Assembly: GCA_964639245.1 (NCBI GenBank)
Contig: CAZXCU010000031.1
Location: forward strand, 1 to 35,185
Direction of reading: 5' to 3'
DNA length: 35,185 nucleotides
Origin: SB15 sp964639245
GTDB lineage: Bacteria > Chloroflexota > Anaerolineae > Aggregatilineales > J027
The notes under the pieces were generated by a model. It did not search any database. It was not told where the DNA came from and saw only the letters and a list, made by a program, of their open reading frames with translations. This document shows, in pieces, positions 22,569 to 30,634 of this stretch. The translations under genes were made by a program, and so were the position numbers. Each line of letters opens with the position of its first letter. Position 1 is the stretch's first letter.

Positions 22569-25500
22569 CTATGATTCGTCAGTCGCCTCTTGAGTCGGAT
22601 CAGTGACCTCTTCGGTTTCGGCGGGAGGCAGCACTTCTTCGGTAGGCAAGGGCTGTTCCTGCTGAATATCCTGTGGGCGGGGGGAGGGCAAAACGCTGCC
22701 CTGCACCCCCAACGGCGGGAATTTGACTACCCGGCCTGTTTCCGCATCCACCACATAGAGCGAACCATCTTGCCCGAAGGCAATCCCCGCCACCACACGA
22801 ATCCCGTGCAATCCGGCGGCAAAATCAATTTCGGGGGCGTTGAGGGCGCGGAGGGGGGTTCCCATCAAATCGTAAATGACGACTCGCGGGCCATCGTTGC
22901 GACCTTCGGCGCTCATGTCGCTGACGGCGAGAATCGTGCCATCCGGCGAAACATCCATATACGGGCGGTCAGGCGATTGGGGATTGTCGTACCACATATC
23001 CACCGGAAATTCGCGCCACGATTGGCCTGTTTCGATGAAGGTTTGAATCCGTCGATTCCATGTGTCGGCAATATACACATCGCCGGAAATGGGATTGACC
23101 GCCAACCCAACGGGTTCGGAAAGTTGACCTGTTCCGCCGCCGCCAAAACCGTAATCGGTGAGATAGGTGCCATCGGGGGCATACACACGGACTCGTTTGC
23201 CGCCGGTGTCCGAAACCAGAATGTTGCCGTTCAAATCCACTTCAATATCGCGTGGCCCCCACATAGCGAAGGGATCGCCGGGGTTGTCCTGCGGGGTGCC
23301 ATAATAGCCAAAGGTGATAAGCGGTTCGCCTTCGGGGGTGAAAGAACGCACACGATGATTCCATGTATCCGCTACCCAGACCGTGCCATCCGGCGCAACG
23401 GCGACCCCCCACGGCTGGAACACATCGCCGGAATCTTGGGGTGCGCCTTCTTCCGGCCCGCCAAAGCTGTTGATCAACTGGCCTTCGGGCGAATAAATAA
23501 CAATACGGCTGTTGTTGGTGTCCGCCACGTAAATATTGCCGTCCGGCCCAACATCAATGCCGCGTGCGCCGCTGATGCCTTCGGCTTGCCCAAAGGTGAC
23601 AATCGGGTCAACATCCGTGTAGAGCAGGCTAATCGCGTCCTGCGGGTCACGGCTGGCAACATCGACTCCGCCAATCCCCGCGTCCCAGATTTGCGCGGCA
23701 ATTTCCTTGTCCACATATACATACATGCGGTCAGACACAGGCCAATTGCTCAAATCGTAGCGGTTGTCGCCCGCACATTCCTGCTCAATGCGGCGGTAAC
23801 AGGCATTGACATCGGCTTCGGTCTGGCAAGAATCTTCGCGGCTTTCAACACACTCCGCCTGAGCATAGGTCTGATAATCGCGATTCCACCAGATGTCCCA
23901 CAAGCCTTCGCGGTAGAGGGCGGAATCGGGCCCTTCGCTGCCCCACACATTCATCATGCGGTCATAGTCGAGGTCAAAATATTTTTGCATCGGCCACCAC
24001 AGGCGAATGTAATCGAAGCGATAGAAATTGTCGCCCAAAACCCGTTCCACGACGGCATTTTTGCGGCTGCCCACCACCACCACCTGAGCGCCATCCAGCA
24101 CAGAGGGGTTATTTTCTAAATTGCTGGCTTCCCCCGCAAAAAAGGCGGTGTTGTAATCGCGCAGATACCACGTCATCGGCCATGAGGAGTCGTCGTCAAA
24201 GGCCACGCGCAGATTTTTTCCCTGATTGGTGCGGTCTGCGATGTATTCGATTTCGGCAAGGGTCATTTTGACGGCGGGGCCGCTGTGGGCATAGACCAAG
24301 TATTCGGTGGGGTAGTCGTAATTTTTATACGCGGCGAGTCCGGCGGCACGCGCAGCAACCAGAGTCAGCACCCCCGCAAAAGCGGCAAATAAAATCCGTC
24401 GCGTTTGGACGAATCCGATTTGAGCAGCAAGGCGGGTAACAAAATAACCCACAATCAGCGTAACCGCGAGTGCGCCCAACCATGCGTAGGTTTGTTCCAG
24501 CGCGGCCTGCTGCTGTCCGGCGAAGGGCGGGTTGCCCCCGAACAGAGGAACAATGACTTCCATCGTGGAGACCATCAGCACCGGGGCAAGCACAAACAGC
24601 AGCAGCCATCCGCCGCGTCGCAGGGCTGACCAGTCAATTTTTTCGACAATCTGACCGACATACCAACCGGCGATGAGCGACATGGGAATGGCAACATGGG
24701 TGGTTAGCCACGGCATTTTTTCCCCCGCCAGCGTCAAGCCGATGGTGATGAGGACTGTCCAGAATCCGATAAAAGGCAGCACGGGCAGCGACCCCATCCA
24801 TTCATGGTTGGTGTGGCGCATGGCGATTTCTTCGTCATGGTCATAAGGCCGCGCCCAGAACGGTGTATTTTGCGGATACCATGCCCGTTTGAGTTTTTCT
24901 GAAAAATCGTCGGGGTAGACCTCCTCAGTTTCGTCAAGAATCTGGGGTTCTTCCAATTCCCCATCGGACTCACTGGCGATGATTTCCGGGTCAATATCGT
25001 CCAATTCGGCGTACAGGACATTGGATTCCTGTGTGGTCAGCGGACGCGGGATGGGCGCTTGCTGTTGCATGAGCGCGTTCATATCAAGCCGATCGGTTTG
25101 GGGTATTTCTGGTGAGGACAGGTCTAAACCGGGAATTTCGGTTTCTTCGCGGACGCTGCTTTCGGCACGCCACGCAAAAATGCTCCGTAAACCTGCCACT
25201 CCCCCCAGTGTGGCTAAAAGGAGGGGCATAAATTCATAAACGGGGATTTGCACCAGCGTATAATAATACTGCGGTTGGCTGCCGCGCCGCACCCCCTGTT
25301 GTTCCAGCCAGTAACCCAAACTGCCAACCATCCCTGTGAGCAAGCCCTGCCCGTTGGTAAAGACGGTCATGAAGAAAAACAGGAACAGCGCCATAAATGC
25401 CCCGGTGGAAACGAGCCACATGCGCCAATTCCACGAAATGCCGATAGCCGCCGAGAGAATCCAGAATGCGACCAGCACCCAGATGGAAGCGCGAACGGTT

Positions 25501-27731
25501 TCGGCGGGGAAGGGCGTTTCATCCAGCGTATAACCCGCCCAGAACACCGGAAATGCCGATGCCCATGGGAGAATTAATGTCCCGGTCATGATGATTAAGT
25601 CAAAGGCGGGCTGTCGGTTTAGATAGCCCCATGTGTGTGGGAGCAAAAAGCGCCACAAAATCACCAAAATGGTCGCCAGCAGCGCCAGCAGCACCGCGCC
25701 CCAGATGAACCCGACTTTGTATTCGACTTCCTGTGCGGTACTGGCGGCGTTCGGGTCAACAGCAACGGGCTGGTCGCTGGCTTCAGGTTCTTTTTCGAGG
25801 CTGTGGCGTTCGGCATAGGTCAGCACCCCGCCGACGATGGTTGCAACGAGGATAATCGCCAGCATGTCGGCCCATGGGATGGGACGGTCAAACGGCGTAG
25901 AGAGCATCCCGGCCAGAACAATCAACGCAATCGAGACCAGAATCGGCAAGCCCAACCAGAGCAGCAGCCCATTCCCTAGGCGTTCATTTAATTCAATGGT
26001 TGTGGTGGGTTCGCCTTCTTCAAATGGGGCAGGGAGACCTGTGACTTCATCAATTTCCTGCGCGATGGGTTTTTCTTCCCAGACGGCTTTGGGTTCGATA
26101 ATATCCAGCACCCCGAAGGCATGAAGCGCCAGCACGCCCCCCAGAATCGTCCCTGCCATGACAATCATCATCACACTTTTGGGACGGGCAAAGCCTTCGG
26201 TGAACATTTGTGGTAAACCGGGGCGGCGTTCTTTGGCGAGGAAGGTGCGGACAAACCCGATGCTGTAAAATCCGATGAAATAGAGCAGGATGGAGAAGGG
26301 AATCAGCAGATGGCGGGCTTCAATGGTGATAATGCTGTCCGACGATTCTTCGAGTTCGTCCGCCAATTCGTTGAGGCTGGTCAGAACATCCTCAAAGGTA
26401 TCGGTAGTGAGCCAGCGTAAAAAGCCTAAAATGACCAACCCTACCAAAAGCAGCACAATCGTATAAAACAACCATTGGCGGGTACGCTGACGGGTGCTTT
26501 CTTCAGCCAGCATCAGTTGGAGACCCAGCCAGCCTGCCAAAAACAGCCCAAAAGCAACCAGGCCAATCACGGACAGGGTGCGGTTGGTGTCTACGCGGCT
26601 GATGAGGGAATCGCGCTGGTCTTCGTAATCCAGCAAATCCGGTGGAATCTGGCCGGCTTGCTGGGCGGTCTGGTAACGTTCGGTGAGGCGATTCAATTCC
26701 CCGTCAAAATATTGGTGGTTGTAAGCTGCAAGAATGGCAATAAGCAGTGTGACCAGCGTTAAAAAGCCAATAATGACGGTTAAAATGTCTCTGGAGTCCT
26801 GTGTGCGTACCGCCAGCAGGCCGCTGTCCCACACCGCCACGACCAGCCGGATGAGCAGGGCAAGGCCAAGCAAAATGGCAACCCATGTCCAGCTAAACGA
26901 AGCATAGTGCCAGTAATCGAGCAAATTGCCCGTCAGGTAGCCCAGAATGACAACCGCGCCCAGTACCATCAAATGCCCGAAGATGAGTTGCCAGAAGGGG
27001 GGTTTCCATGCGGCGCGGCTGCCTTCGGTAAATAAATTGCCATCCATGTTGCGGTGACGTAAAGGCCATTCCTGCGCGAGCCGCAGCAGCCAGTAAAACA
27101 CCAGAAAAGCAAAAAAAATGGCGATGTACATGAACCCAACTTCTTTAGAAGCCAGCATCAGCAGCAGCGACGAAGAAAACACCACCATCCAGACGGTCTG
27201 GCGTGGGCGTTCGTCATCTAAATATTTGAGCATGGCATAGACCATGACCAGCAAAAAGAAGAGGTTGGGGATGTCCTCGCGGATATAGCGGCTGTGGAAT
27301 AGCACCATCGGCGAAACCAGCAACGCAATTGAGGCCATGAGTGCGCCGGTTTTGCCTAACCATTTCCGCATCAAAATCGGGTAAAGGACAATCAATACCC
27401 CCAGCACCGCCGGATACACACGGGCGCTAAAGTCGCTCACCCCGAATAAAAAGTAGGAAAAAGCGACCACATGAAATAGCACCGGGCCGTGCATCAGGGG
27501 GGTGTGAGAAAAATCGCCTGCATCGTACAAACGCCAAGAATAATACGTATGCAGGCTTTCGTCGTGGCTCATCACGCGCACGCCTAAATCCCAAAAGCGG
27601 CTGATGACCGCAATCACACCAATGACGGTGTAAGCGACCATTTCCCAATTGATGACATAGGTACGGGCAAGCCAGCGTTCAAAATTAAACGTTGTCGTCG
27701 TTGAGGTCGGGTTGTCAACGGTTGTTGCCAT
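22569..27731 (-). CDS. Very large membrane glycosyltransferase-like protein (TIGR03663/Agl23-type) with C-terminal NHL repeats
   Basis: The N-terminal part is a GT-C-like polytopic membrane domain related to PMT/ArnT-type enzymes that use polyprenyl-linked sugars. It shows the acidic first-loop motif VMSHDESLHTYYSWRLYD, HGPVLFHVVAFSYFLFG, and HSRYIREDIPNLFF. Many further membrane segments continue to about residue 1130, with GEKMPWLTTHVAIP in the middle. A soluble part with FDDDSSWPMTWYLRDY follows, then at least four NHL repeats (about 1380-1670) such as RGIDVGPDGNIYVADTNNSR and VGLAVNPISGDVYIADTWNR. A Pro/Glu-rich tail ends it. The 1720 residues are far longer than ordinary GT39 proteins. 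It starts 3 bases after the anti-sigma stop. The glycan target is unknown. Confidence 0.88.
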   Translation of the reverse strand: MATTVDNPTSTTTTFNFERWLARTYVINWEMVAYTVIGVIAVISRFWDLGVRVMSHDESLHTYYSWRLYDAGDFSHTPLMHGPVLFHVVAFSYFLFGVSDFSARVYPAVLGVLIVLYPILMRKWLGKTGALMASIALLVSPMVLFHSRYIREDIPNLFFLLVMVYAMLKYLDDERPRQTVWMVVFSSSLLLMLASKEVGFMYIAIFFAFLVFYWLLRLAQEWPLRHRNMDGNLFTEGSRAAWKPPFWQLIFGHLMVLGAVVILGYLTGNLLDYWHYASFSWTWVAILLGLALLIRLVVAVWDSGLLAVRTQDSRDILTVIIGFLTLVTLLIAILAAYNHQYFDGELNRLTERYQTAQQAGQIPPDLLDYEDQRDSLISRVDTNRTLSVIGLVAFGLFLAGWLGLQLMLAEESTRQRTRQWLFYTIVLLLVGLVILGFLRWLTTDTFEDVLTSLNELADELEESSDSIITIEARHLLIPFSILLYFIGFYSIGFVRTFLAKERRPGLPQMFTEGFARPKSVMMIVMAGTILGGVLALHAFGVLDIIEPKAVWEEKPIAQEIDEVTGLPAPFEEGEPTTTIELNERLGNGLLLWLGLPILVSIALIVLAGMLSTPFDRPIPWADMLAIILVATIVGGVLTYAERHSLEKEPEASDQPVAVDPNAASTAQEVEYKVGFIWGAVLLALLATILVILWRFLLPHTWGYLNRQPAFDLIIMTGTLILPWASAFPVFWAGYTLDETPFPAETVRASIWVLVAFWILSAAIGISWNWRMWLVSTGAFMALFLFFFMTVFTNGQGLLTGMVGSLGYWLEQQGVRRGSQPQYYYTLVQIPVYEFMPLLLATLGGVAGLRSIFAWRAESSVREETEIPGLDLSSPEIPQTDRLDMNALMQQQAPIPRPLTTQESNVLYAELDDIDPEIIASESDGELEEPQILDETEEVYPDDFSEKLKRAWYPQNTPFWARPYDHDEEIAMRHTNHEWMGSLPVLPFIGFWTVLITIGLTLAGEKMPWLTTHVAIPMSLIAGWYVGQIVEKIDWSALRRGGWLLLFVLAPVLMVSTMEVIVPLFGGNPPFAGQQQAALEQTYAWLGALAVTLIVGYFVTRLAAQIGFVQTRRILFAAFAGVLTLVAARAAGLAAYKNYDYPTEYLVYAHSGPAVKMTLAEIEYIADRTNQGKNLRVAFDDDSSWPMTWYLRDYNTAFFAGEASNLENNPSVLDGAQVVVVGSRKNAVVERVLGDNFYRFDYIRLWWPMQKYFDLDYDRMMNVWGSEGPDSALYREGLWDIWWNRDYQTYAQAECVESREDSCQTEADVNACYRRIEQECAGDNRYDLSNWPVSDRMYVYVDKEIAAQIWDAGIGGVDVASRDPQDAISLLYTDVDPIVTFGQAEGISGARGIDVGPDGNIYVADTNNSRIVIYSPEGQLINSFGGPEEGAPQDSGDVFQPWGVAVAPDGTVWVADTWNHRVRSFTPEGEPLITFGYYGTPQDNPGDPFAMWGPRDIEVDLNGNILVSDTGGKRVRVYAPDGTYLTDYGFGGGGTGQLSEPVGLAVNPISGDVYIADTWNRRIQTFIETGQSWREFPVDMWYDNPQSPDRPYMDVSPDGTILAVSDMSAEGRNDGPRVVIYDLMGTPLRALNAPEIDFAAGLHGIRVVAGIAFGQDGSLYVVDAETGRVVKFPPLGVQGSVLPSPRPQDIQQEQPLPTEEVLPPAETEEVTDPTQEATDES

Positions 27732-27734
27732 GAA

Positions 27735-28253
27735 TTACTCCGAGTTTTTAGGGCTTGGGCTGCCGTTGGCGGTGGCCTGTGGATAAGGCACCGGGCTAGC
27801 ATACTCCATATTAAAGGCTGTTTCGATAAATTCCGAGTCTGAATCCGCCGCTTCTAGTGTGGCGCGTTCCTGCATTGGGACGGCCTGTGTCGAAAGTGGG
27901 ACATTCAGCAAATCGGCATCGTGAGCATAAGTGGCGGTAGAAAATCGCGGAATCAACGGGACAAACGCCACCAATACCATGAACACAGTCGCCATGATGG
28001 TCAGCGGATGCTGGCTCAAGGGGGTGCGGCGTGTTTCGGCTAAGATGCCCGGCAGCAGGGCGGTAAGGTCGTCCCGCTTGGCGAACCCGACAAATTCGCG
28101 TTTGGCGGTGGTGCGGGTGGTTTCTTCTTCGCGCAGGCGAGCATAACACAACGCGCAGGTTTGCAAGTGCGCCCAGACCGCTTGGCGTTCACTGGTGGAC
28201 AGCGTGCCATCGAGATAGTGATGGATTTTTTGACGGTGGATGTGTTTCCCCAT
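27735..28253 (-). CDS. Zinc-finger anti-sigma factor, single-pass membrane protein
   Basis: This predicted membrane anti-sigma factor holds the ECF sigma factor encoded just upstream until a signal releases it. From ATG 28253 it has 172 residues. The N-terminal ZAS motif is seen as His11/His12 and His29-x3-Cys33-x2-Cys36 (HLQTCALC), and one membrane segment is at about 84-101 (LTIMATVFMVLVAFVPLI). An extracytoplasmic Ser/Pro-rich tail follows. The longer frame beginning 22 codons upstream runs into the repeat element and is rejected. It sits between the sigma and the NHL glycosyltransferase genes. Confidence 0.88.
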   Translation of the reverse strand: MGKHIHRQKIHHYLDGTLSTSERQAVWAHLQTCALCYARLREEETTRTTAKREFVGFAKRDDLTALLPGILAETRRTPLSQHPLTIMATVFMVLVAFVPLIPRFSTATYAHDADLLNVPLSTQAVPMQERATLEAADSDSEFIETAFNMEYASPVPYPQATANGSPSPKNSE

Positions 28254-28279
28254 AAGATTTCCCCTAACTCCCCAAAAAC

Positions 28280-28334
28280 GACGGGGAATCAATTCCCCGC
28301 CTATGGATAGGAAGTCCACTGAAGTGGACTCGGC
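28280..28334 (+). repeat. 55-bp double-hairpin repeat, copy B, inside the sigma/anti-sigma operon
   Basis: It is the same 55-bp element as at 22459 and 29106, with a GACGGGG start, TATGGATAGG joiner, and GA in the second loop. Both stems are otherwise preserved. It lies in the 98-base gap between the sigma stop and the anti-sigma start and would be transcribed in the operon message. Confidence 0.9.
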
Positions 28335-28351
28335 TACCCTCGATATTTTTC

Positions 28352-28945
28352 TTACAATGGTAACAATTCCCCCAGCGCGATGACGTGTTTTTCTTTCATG
28401 GCCTCGCGCAGCGCGGCATGAGCCAAACGCACCCGCGATTCGGCGGTTTTTTCGGGACAGTTGAGAATGGCGGACATTTCGCGGTAGGTCAACTGCTGCC
28501 CGTAGCGCAGGACAATGGCTTCACGCAAACGCGGAGAAAGTTTTGCCAGTGCTTCCGCCAGCACCCGATTCGCGTCACTGCGTACCGCCGCCGCTTCCGG
28601 GCTTTCATCGGCAGGGGCGGGCGGGTCAATCCCAAATTGGAGCAGGTGATTCAAGTCAATCTGGGGCAGCACTTTGCGACGACGGGCATTGCGACTGCGA
28701 CTGACGGTGATGGTATACAGCCATGTAAAAAATGAACCGCGTGCTGGGTCATATTGGGTTAAATGGCGAAATACATACACAAAAACCTCCTGTACCACAT
28801 CCTCCGCGTCGTGTTTGTCCAGCAATAAGCTGTAGGACAGCCGATATACCGACGGGGCGGTGAGTTCAAACAGGCGGGTACAGGCGGCTTGTTCGCCCTT
28901 GAGACACGCAGTAAGAAGTTCGGGTGTAATGAGTTCTAGGTTCAT
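28352..28945 (-). CDS. ECF-type RNA polymerase sigma factor
   Basis: This sigma70-family group IV factor redirects RNA polymerase to a small regulon, probably including its own operon. The 197 residues have region 2 (about 20-90) with DAEDVVQEVFVYVFRHL and FFTWLYTITVSRSRNARRR. A linker of about 35 residues rich in Pro/Ala/Asp precedes region 4 (about 135-190) with LSPRLREAIVLRYGQQLTYR and the helix-turn-helix AILNCPEKTAESRVRLAHAA. Region 3 and region 1 are absent, as expected. A zinc-finger anti-sigma factor follows after a 98-base gap that carries a repeat element. Confidence 0.93.
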   Translation of the reverse strand: MNLELITPELLTACLKGEQAACTRLFELTAPSVYRLSYSLLLDKHDAEDVVQEVFVYVFRHLTQYDPARGSFFTWLYTITVSRSRNARRRKVLPQIDLNHLLQFGIDPPAPADESPEAAAVRSDANRVLAEALAKLSPRLREAIVLRYGQQLTYREMSAILNCPEKTAESRVRLAHAALREAMKEKHVIALGELLPL

Positions 28946-29370
28946 AGTGAGCGTTTAGCTTTTAGCAATGAGCATCATGAGAATTACACGCTTTTCGTCT
29001 ATTTTCCTTAGTGTTTGGCATTAGGTCAAAACGTCTCTGAAAATGGGCATTTTCTCAATGTTAATTTGAGAATCTTACAAATGTGTAAATGCGATGTGTA
29101 GGCGCGGCGGGGAATCAATTCCCCGCCTATAAATAGGAAGTCCACTTCAGTGGACTCGGCATAAAACAGCATATTTTTCTATGAGACTGATCAGAAACCA
29201 GCAAGGAATCGTTTTTATCGCTTGTGCCTAAATCCTACCCGCTAATAAAAAGTTTATCAGAAATGACAAACTGGTGTTGTCAAGGAATTTGTGAAGGATT
29301 AAACTAAATGGGTGAAGCCAAAGTCTATACAACCTGTCGAATTATGAGATTGAGTGAGTGAGCGTGCGCT
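28946..29370. other. Divergent intergenic region between sigma factor and FmdB genes
   Basis: No gene is supported in this 425-base AT-rich region. It holds an inverted repeat TTCTCAA/TTGAGAA (29052-29058, 29066-29072), a nearby TTACA/TGTAA pair (29075-29088), and the third 55-bp repeat. The first two lie upstream of the sigma gene and could be regulatory. Confidence 0.7.
29106..29160 (+). repeat. 55-bp double-hairpin repeat, copy C
   Basis: It is the same orientation as copy B, with GGCGGGG start, TATAAATAGG joiner and TC in the second loop. Its first palindrome and joiner are identical to copy A in reverse complement. Confidence 0.9.
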
Positions 29371-29712
29371 ATGCCTATGTATGCGTATCAATGCCGAGAA
29401 TGTGAACATGAATTGGAAGTGCGCCAGAGTTTTGCAGAGTCTCCTTTAACCCTTTGCCCGAACTGCGAAACCGAGAATTTGTTCCGGGTGGTGCAGGCGG
29501 CAGGGATTGTGTTCAAGGGGTCGGGGTTTTACGTGACGGACAGCGGCAAGAAAAATGGCGCGAACGCCCCCGTCAACGGTAAAAGCAGTGAGAATGGTGC
29601 AAAATCAGAAAACGGCGCGAAATCGGATTCTACTCCATCGGAATCGCCCAAAACCGAGAGCGCCAAAACCGATACTGCCGCACCCAAAGCGGAAAAAGTG
29701 ACTGCTGCTTAG
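29371..29712 (+). CDS. FmdB-family zinc-ribbon protein with low-complexity tail
   Basis: FmdB-type proteins are small zinc ribbons of unsettled function, often called regulatory. The N-terminal 60 residues are typical: MYAYQCRECEHELEVRQSF gives the first Cys pair, LCPNCETENLFRVVQAAG the second, and GSGFYVTDSGKK the conserved end. The remaining 50 residues form a Lys/Ser/Ala/Glu-rich tail with a repeated SENGAK unit and look disordered. The Shine-Dalgarno is weak. It is a single gene followed by a strong terminator. Confidence 0.92.
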   Translation: MPMYAYQCRECEHELEVRQSFAESPLTLCPNCETENLFRVVQAAGIVFKGSGFYVTDSGKKNGANAPVNGKSSENGAKSENGAKSDSTPSESPKTESAKTDTAAPKAEKVTAA

Positions 29713-29736
29713 CTTCCATTTTTAGGGTAAATTTTC

Positions 29737-29763
29737 AAAAGGCACTTACGTAAGTGCCTTTTT
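29737..29763 (+). terminator. Rho-independent terminator after FmdB gene
   Basis: A perfect palindrome with AAGGCACTTAC and GTAAGTGCCTT arms meets at 29749/29750 and is followed by a T-run. The symmetry makes it usable on both strands. Confidence 0.9.
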
Positions 29764-29852
29764 GCGTTGGTCAAAGTTGGGCGTAAAGTCGTCTAATGCC
29801 GTCCTTATGCAGTTTAATAAATCAGCACGGATACGCCCTCGATTGTGCTTGG

Positions 29853-29871
29853 GGTGGGTCACAGACCCACC
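29853..29871. repeat. Short perfect hairpin GGTGGGTC/GACCCACC
   Basis: The 8-bp arms (29853-29860, 29864-29871) surround ACA. It lies in a 252-base gene-free gap next to the second 43-bp repeat copy. No function is evident. Confidence 0.5.
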
Positions 29872-29901
29872 TGTACAATACCCGTATTTAAAAGTTAAAT
29901 T

Positions 29902-29944
29902 GCATTAGGGTGGTGTAGCTGCACTGGGCTAAAACCCAGCGTTA
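29902..29944 (-). repeat. 43-bp dispersed repeat, copy 2
   Basis: It is the inverted relative of 22298-22340 with 7 substitutions and no gaps. It holds CTGGG/CCCAG arms. It lies 20 bases past the stop of the P460-like gene and may act as its transcript end. Confidence 0.7.
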
Positions 29945-29964
29945 GGAGTCTTTTCAAACGACCT

Positions 29965-30567
29965 TTAACACGCCAACCGATCCGGTAAGTCGCAGTAGGA
30001 ATATTGCACCTGTCCGGTGCGGAGATAACGCGCTAGCAGGGGAAAACTGTACAAAAAATCGGTTTGCGGGGTGGGGTTGTGGCAGTGAAAACACGCGGCC
30101 AAATTTTCATCAAAGGGTTGCTGATTTTCCACTCCGAACGAGCCAAAATTCCAATCGCCGATTCGCGCCCCACTGACAAAATCGTCGGCTGACCAATCCT
30201 CCCGTTTTTCCAGCACATGCAGCATTGCCATCGGTGCGCCTTTGATAAAATGCCCCTGTGAGTCTTCAAGCGGGGTGTTGTTGGCATCGCGCAGCGCGTC
30301 ATAGGCTTCGATCACAATGACGGTGTTGGGCGGAATGATTCCGTTTTTGTCTAAAGAGTCGAGCGCGTTGGGGCTGATGTACAAATCGCGGGTTGTGCCA
30401 TCGGCGCGGTCAACCGTGGCGTAATGCACCAGGTTTTCACGGTAATTTTCAGGATAGCCCACGCCTGAAATCTTATGTTGCGGGTTTTTGTCGGTGGTAG
30501 ATTGGCTACACGCGGCAAGCAGCAGGCAAACCACCCCGGATACAATGAACAGTGCTGAAAGTTTCAT
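29965..30567 (-). CDS. Cytochrome P460-like lipoprotein with CxxCH heme site
   Basis: P460-type proteins are exported c-type heme proteins linked to hydroxylamine or nitric oxide chemistry, though many are uncharacterised. The 200 residues have a lipoprotein signal (MKLSALFIVSGVVCLLLAAC) with lipid-attachment Cys20. The family body has YRENLVHYATVDRADGTTRD and IPPNTVIVIEAYDA, and Cys159-x2-Cys162-His163 (CFHCH) lies near the C terminus. ATG 30567 is used; the ATG at 30582 would add five residues and also give a valid signal. It lies 67 bases downstream of the TIR-muramidase-like gene on the same strand, so co-transcription is possible. The crosslinking lysine of true P460 was not assigned. 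Confidence 0.82.
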   Translation of the reverse strand: MKLSALFIVSGVVCLLLAACSQSTTDKNPQHKISGVGYPENYRENLVHYATVDRADGTTRDLYISPNALDSLDKNGIIPPNTVIVIEAYDALRDANNTPLEDSQGHFIKGAPMAMLHVLEKREDWSADDFVSGARIGDWNFGSFGVENQQPFDENLAACFHCHNPTPQTDFLYSFPLLARYLRTGQVQYSYCDLPDRLAC

Positions 30568-30634
30568 ACTCTTTAAACGCATATTGGGACAAATAAGATG
30601 TGTCCCATGAAGATAGCGCGAAATTCTTACAAAT

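Noticed and set aside
22590..24119. A 509-codon open frame antisense to the NHL part of the large membrane protein
   Set aside because: It lies opposite a frame with clear repeated NHL motifs. Its translation has no recognisable fold, and it probably arises from codon bias in the GC-containing repeats.
22459..29160. The 55-bp repeats as insertion sequence ends or a composite transposon
   Set aside because: The genes between them form normal operons with no transposase, and no target duplications were seen. REP-like elements fit better.
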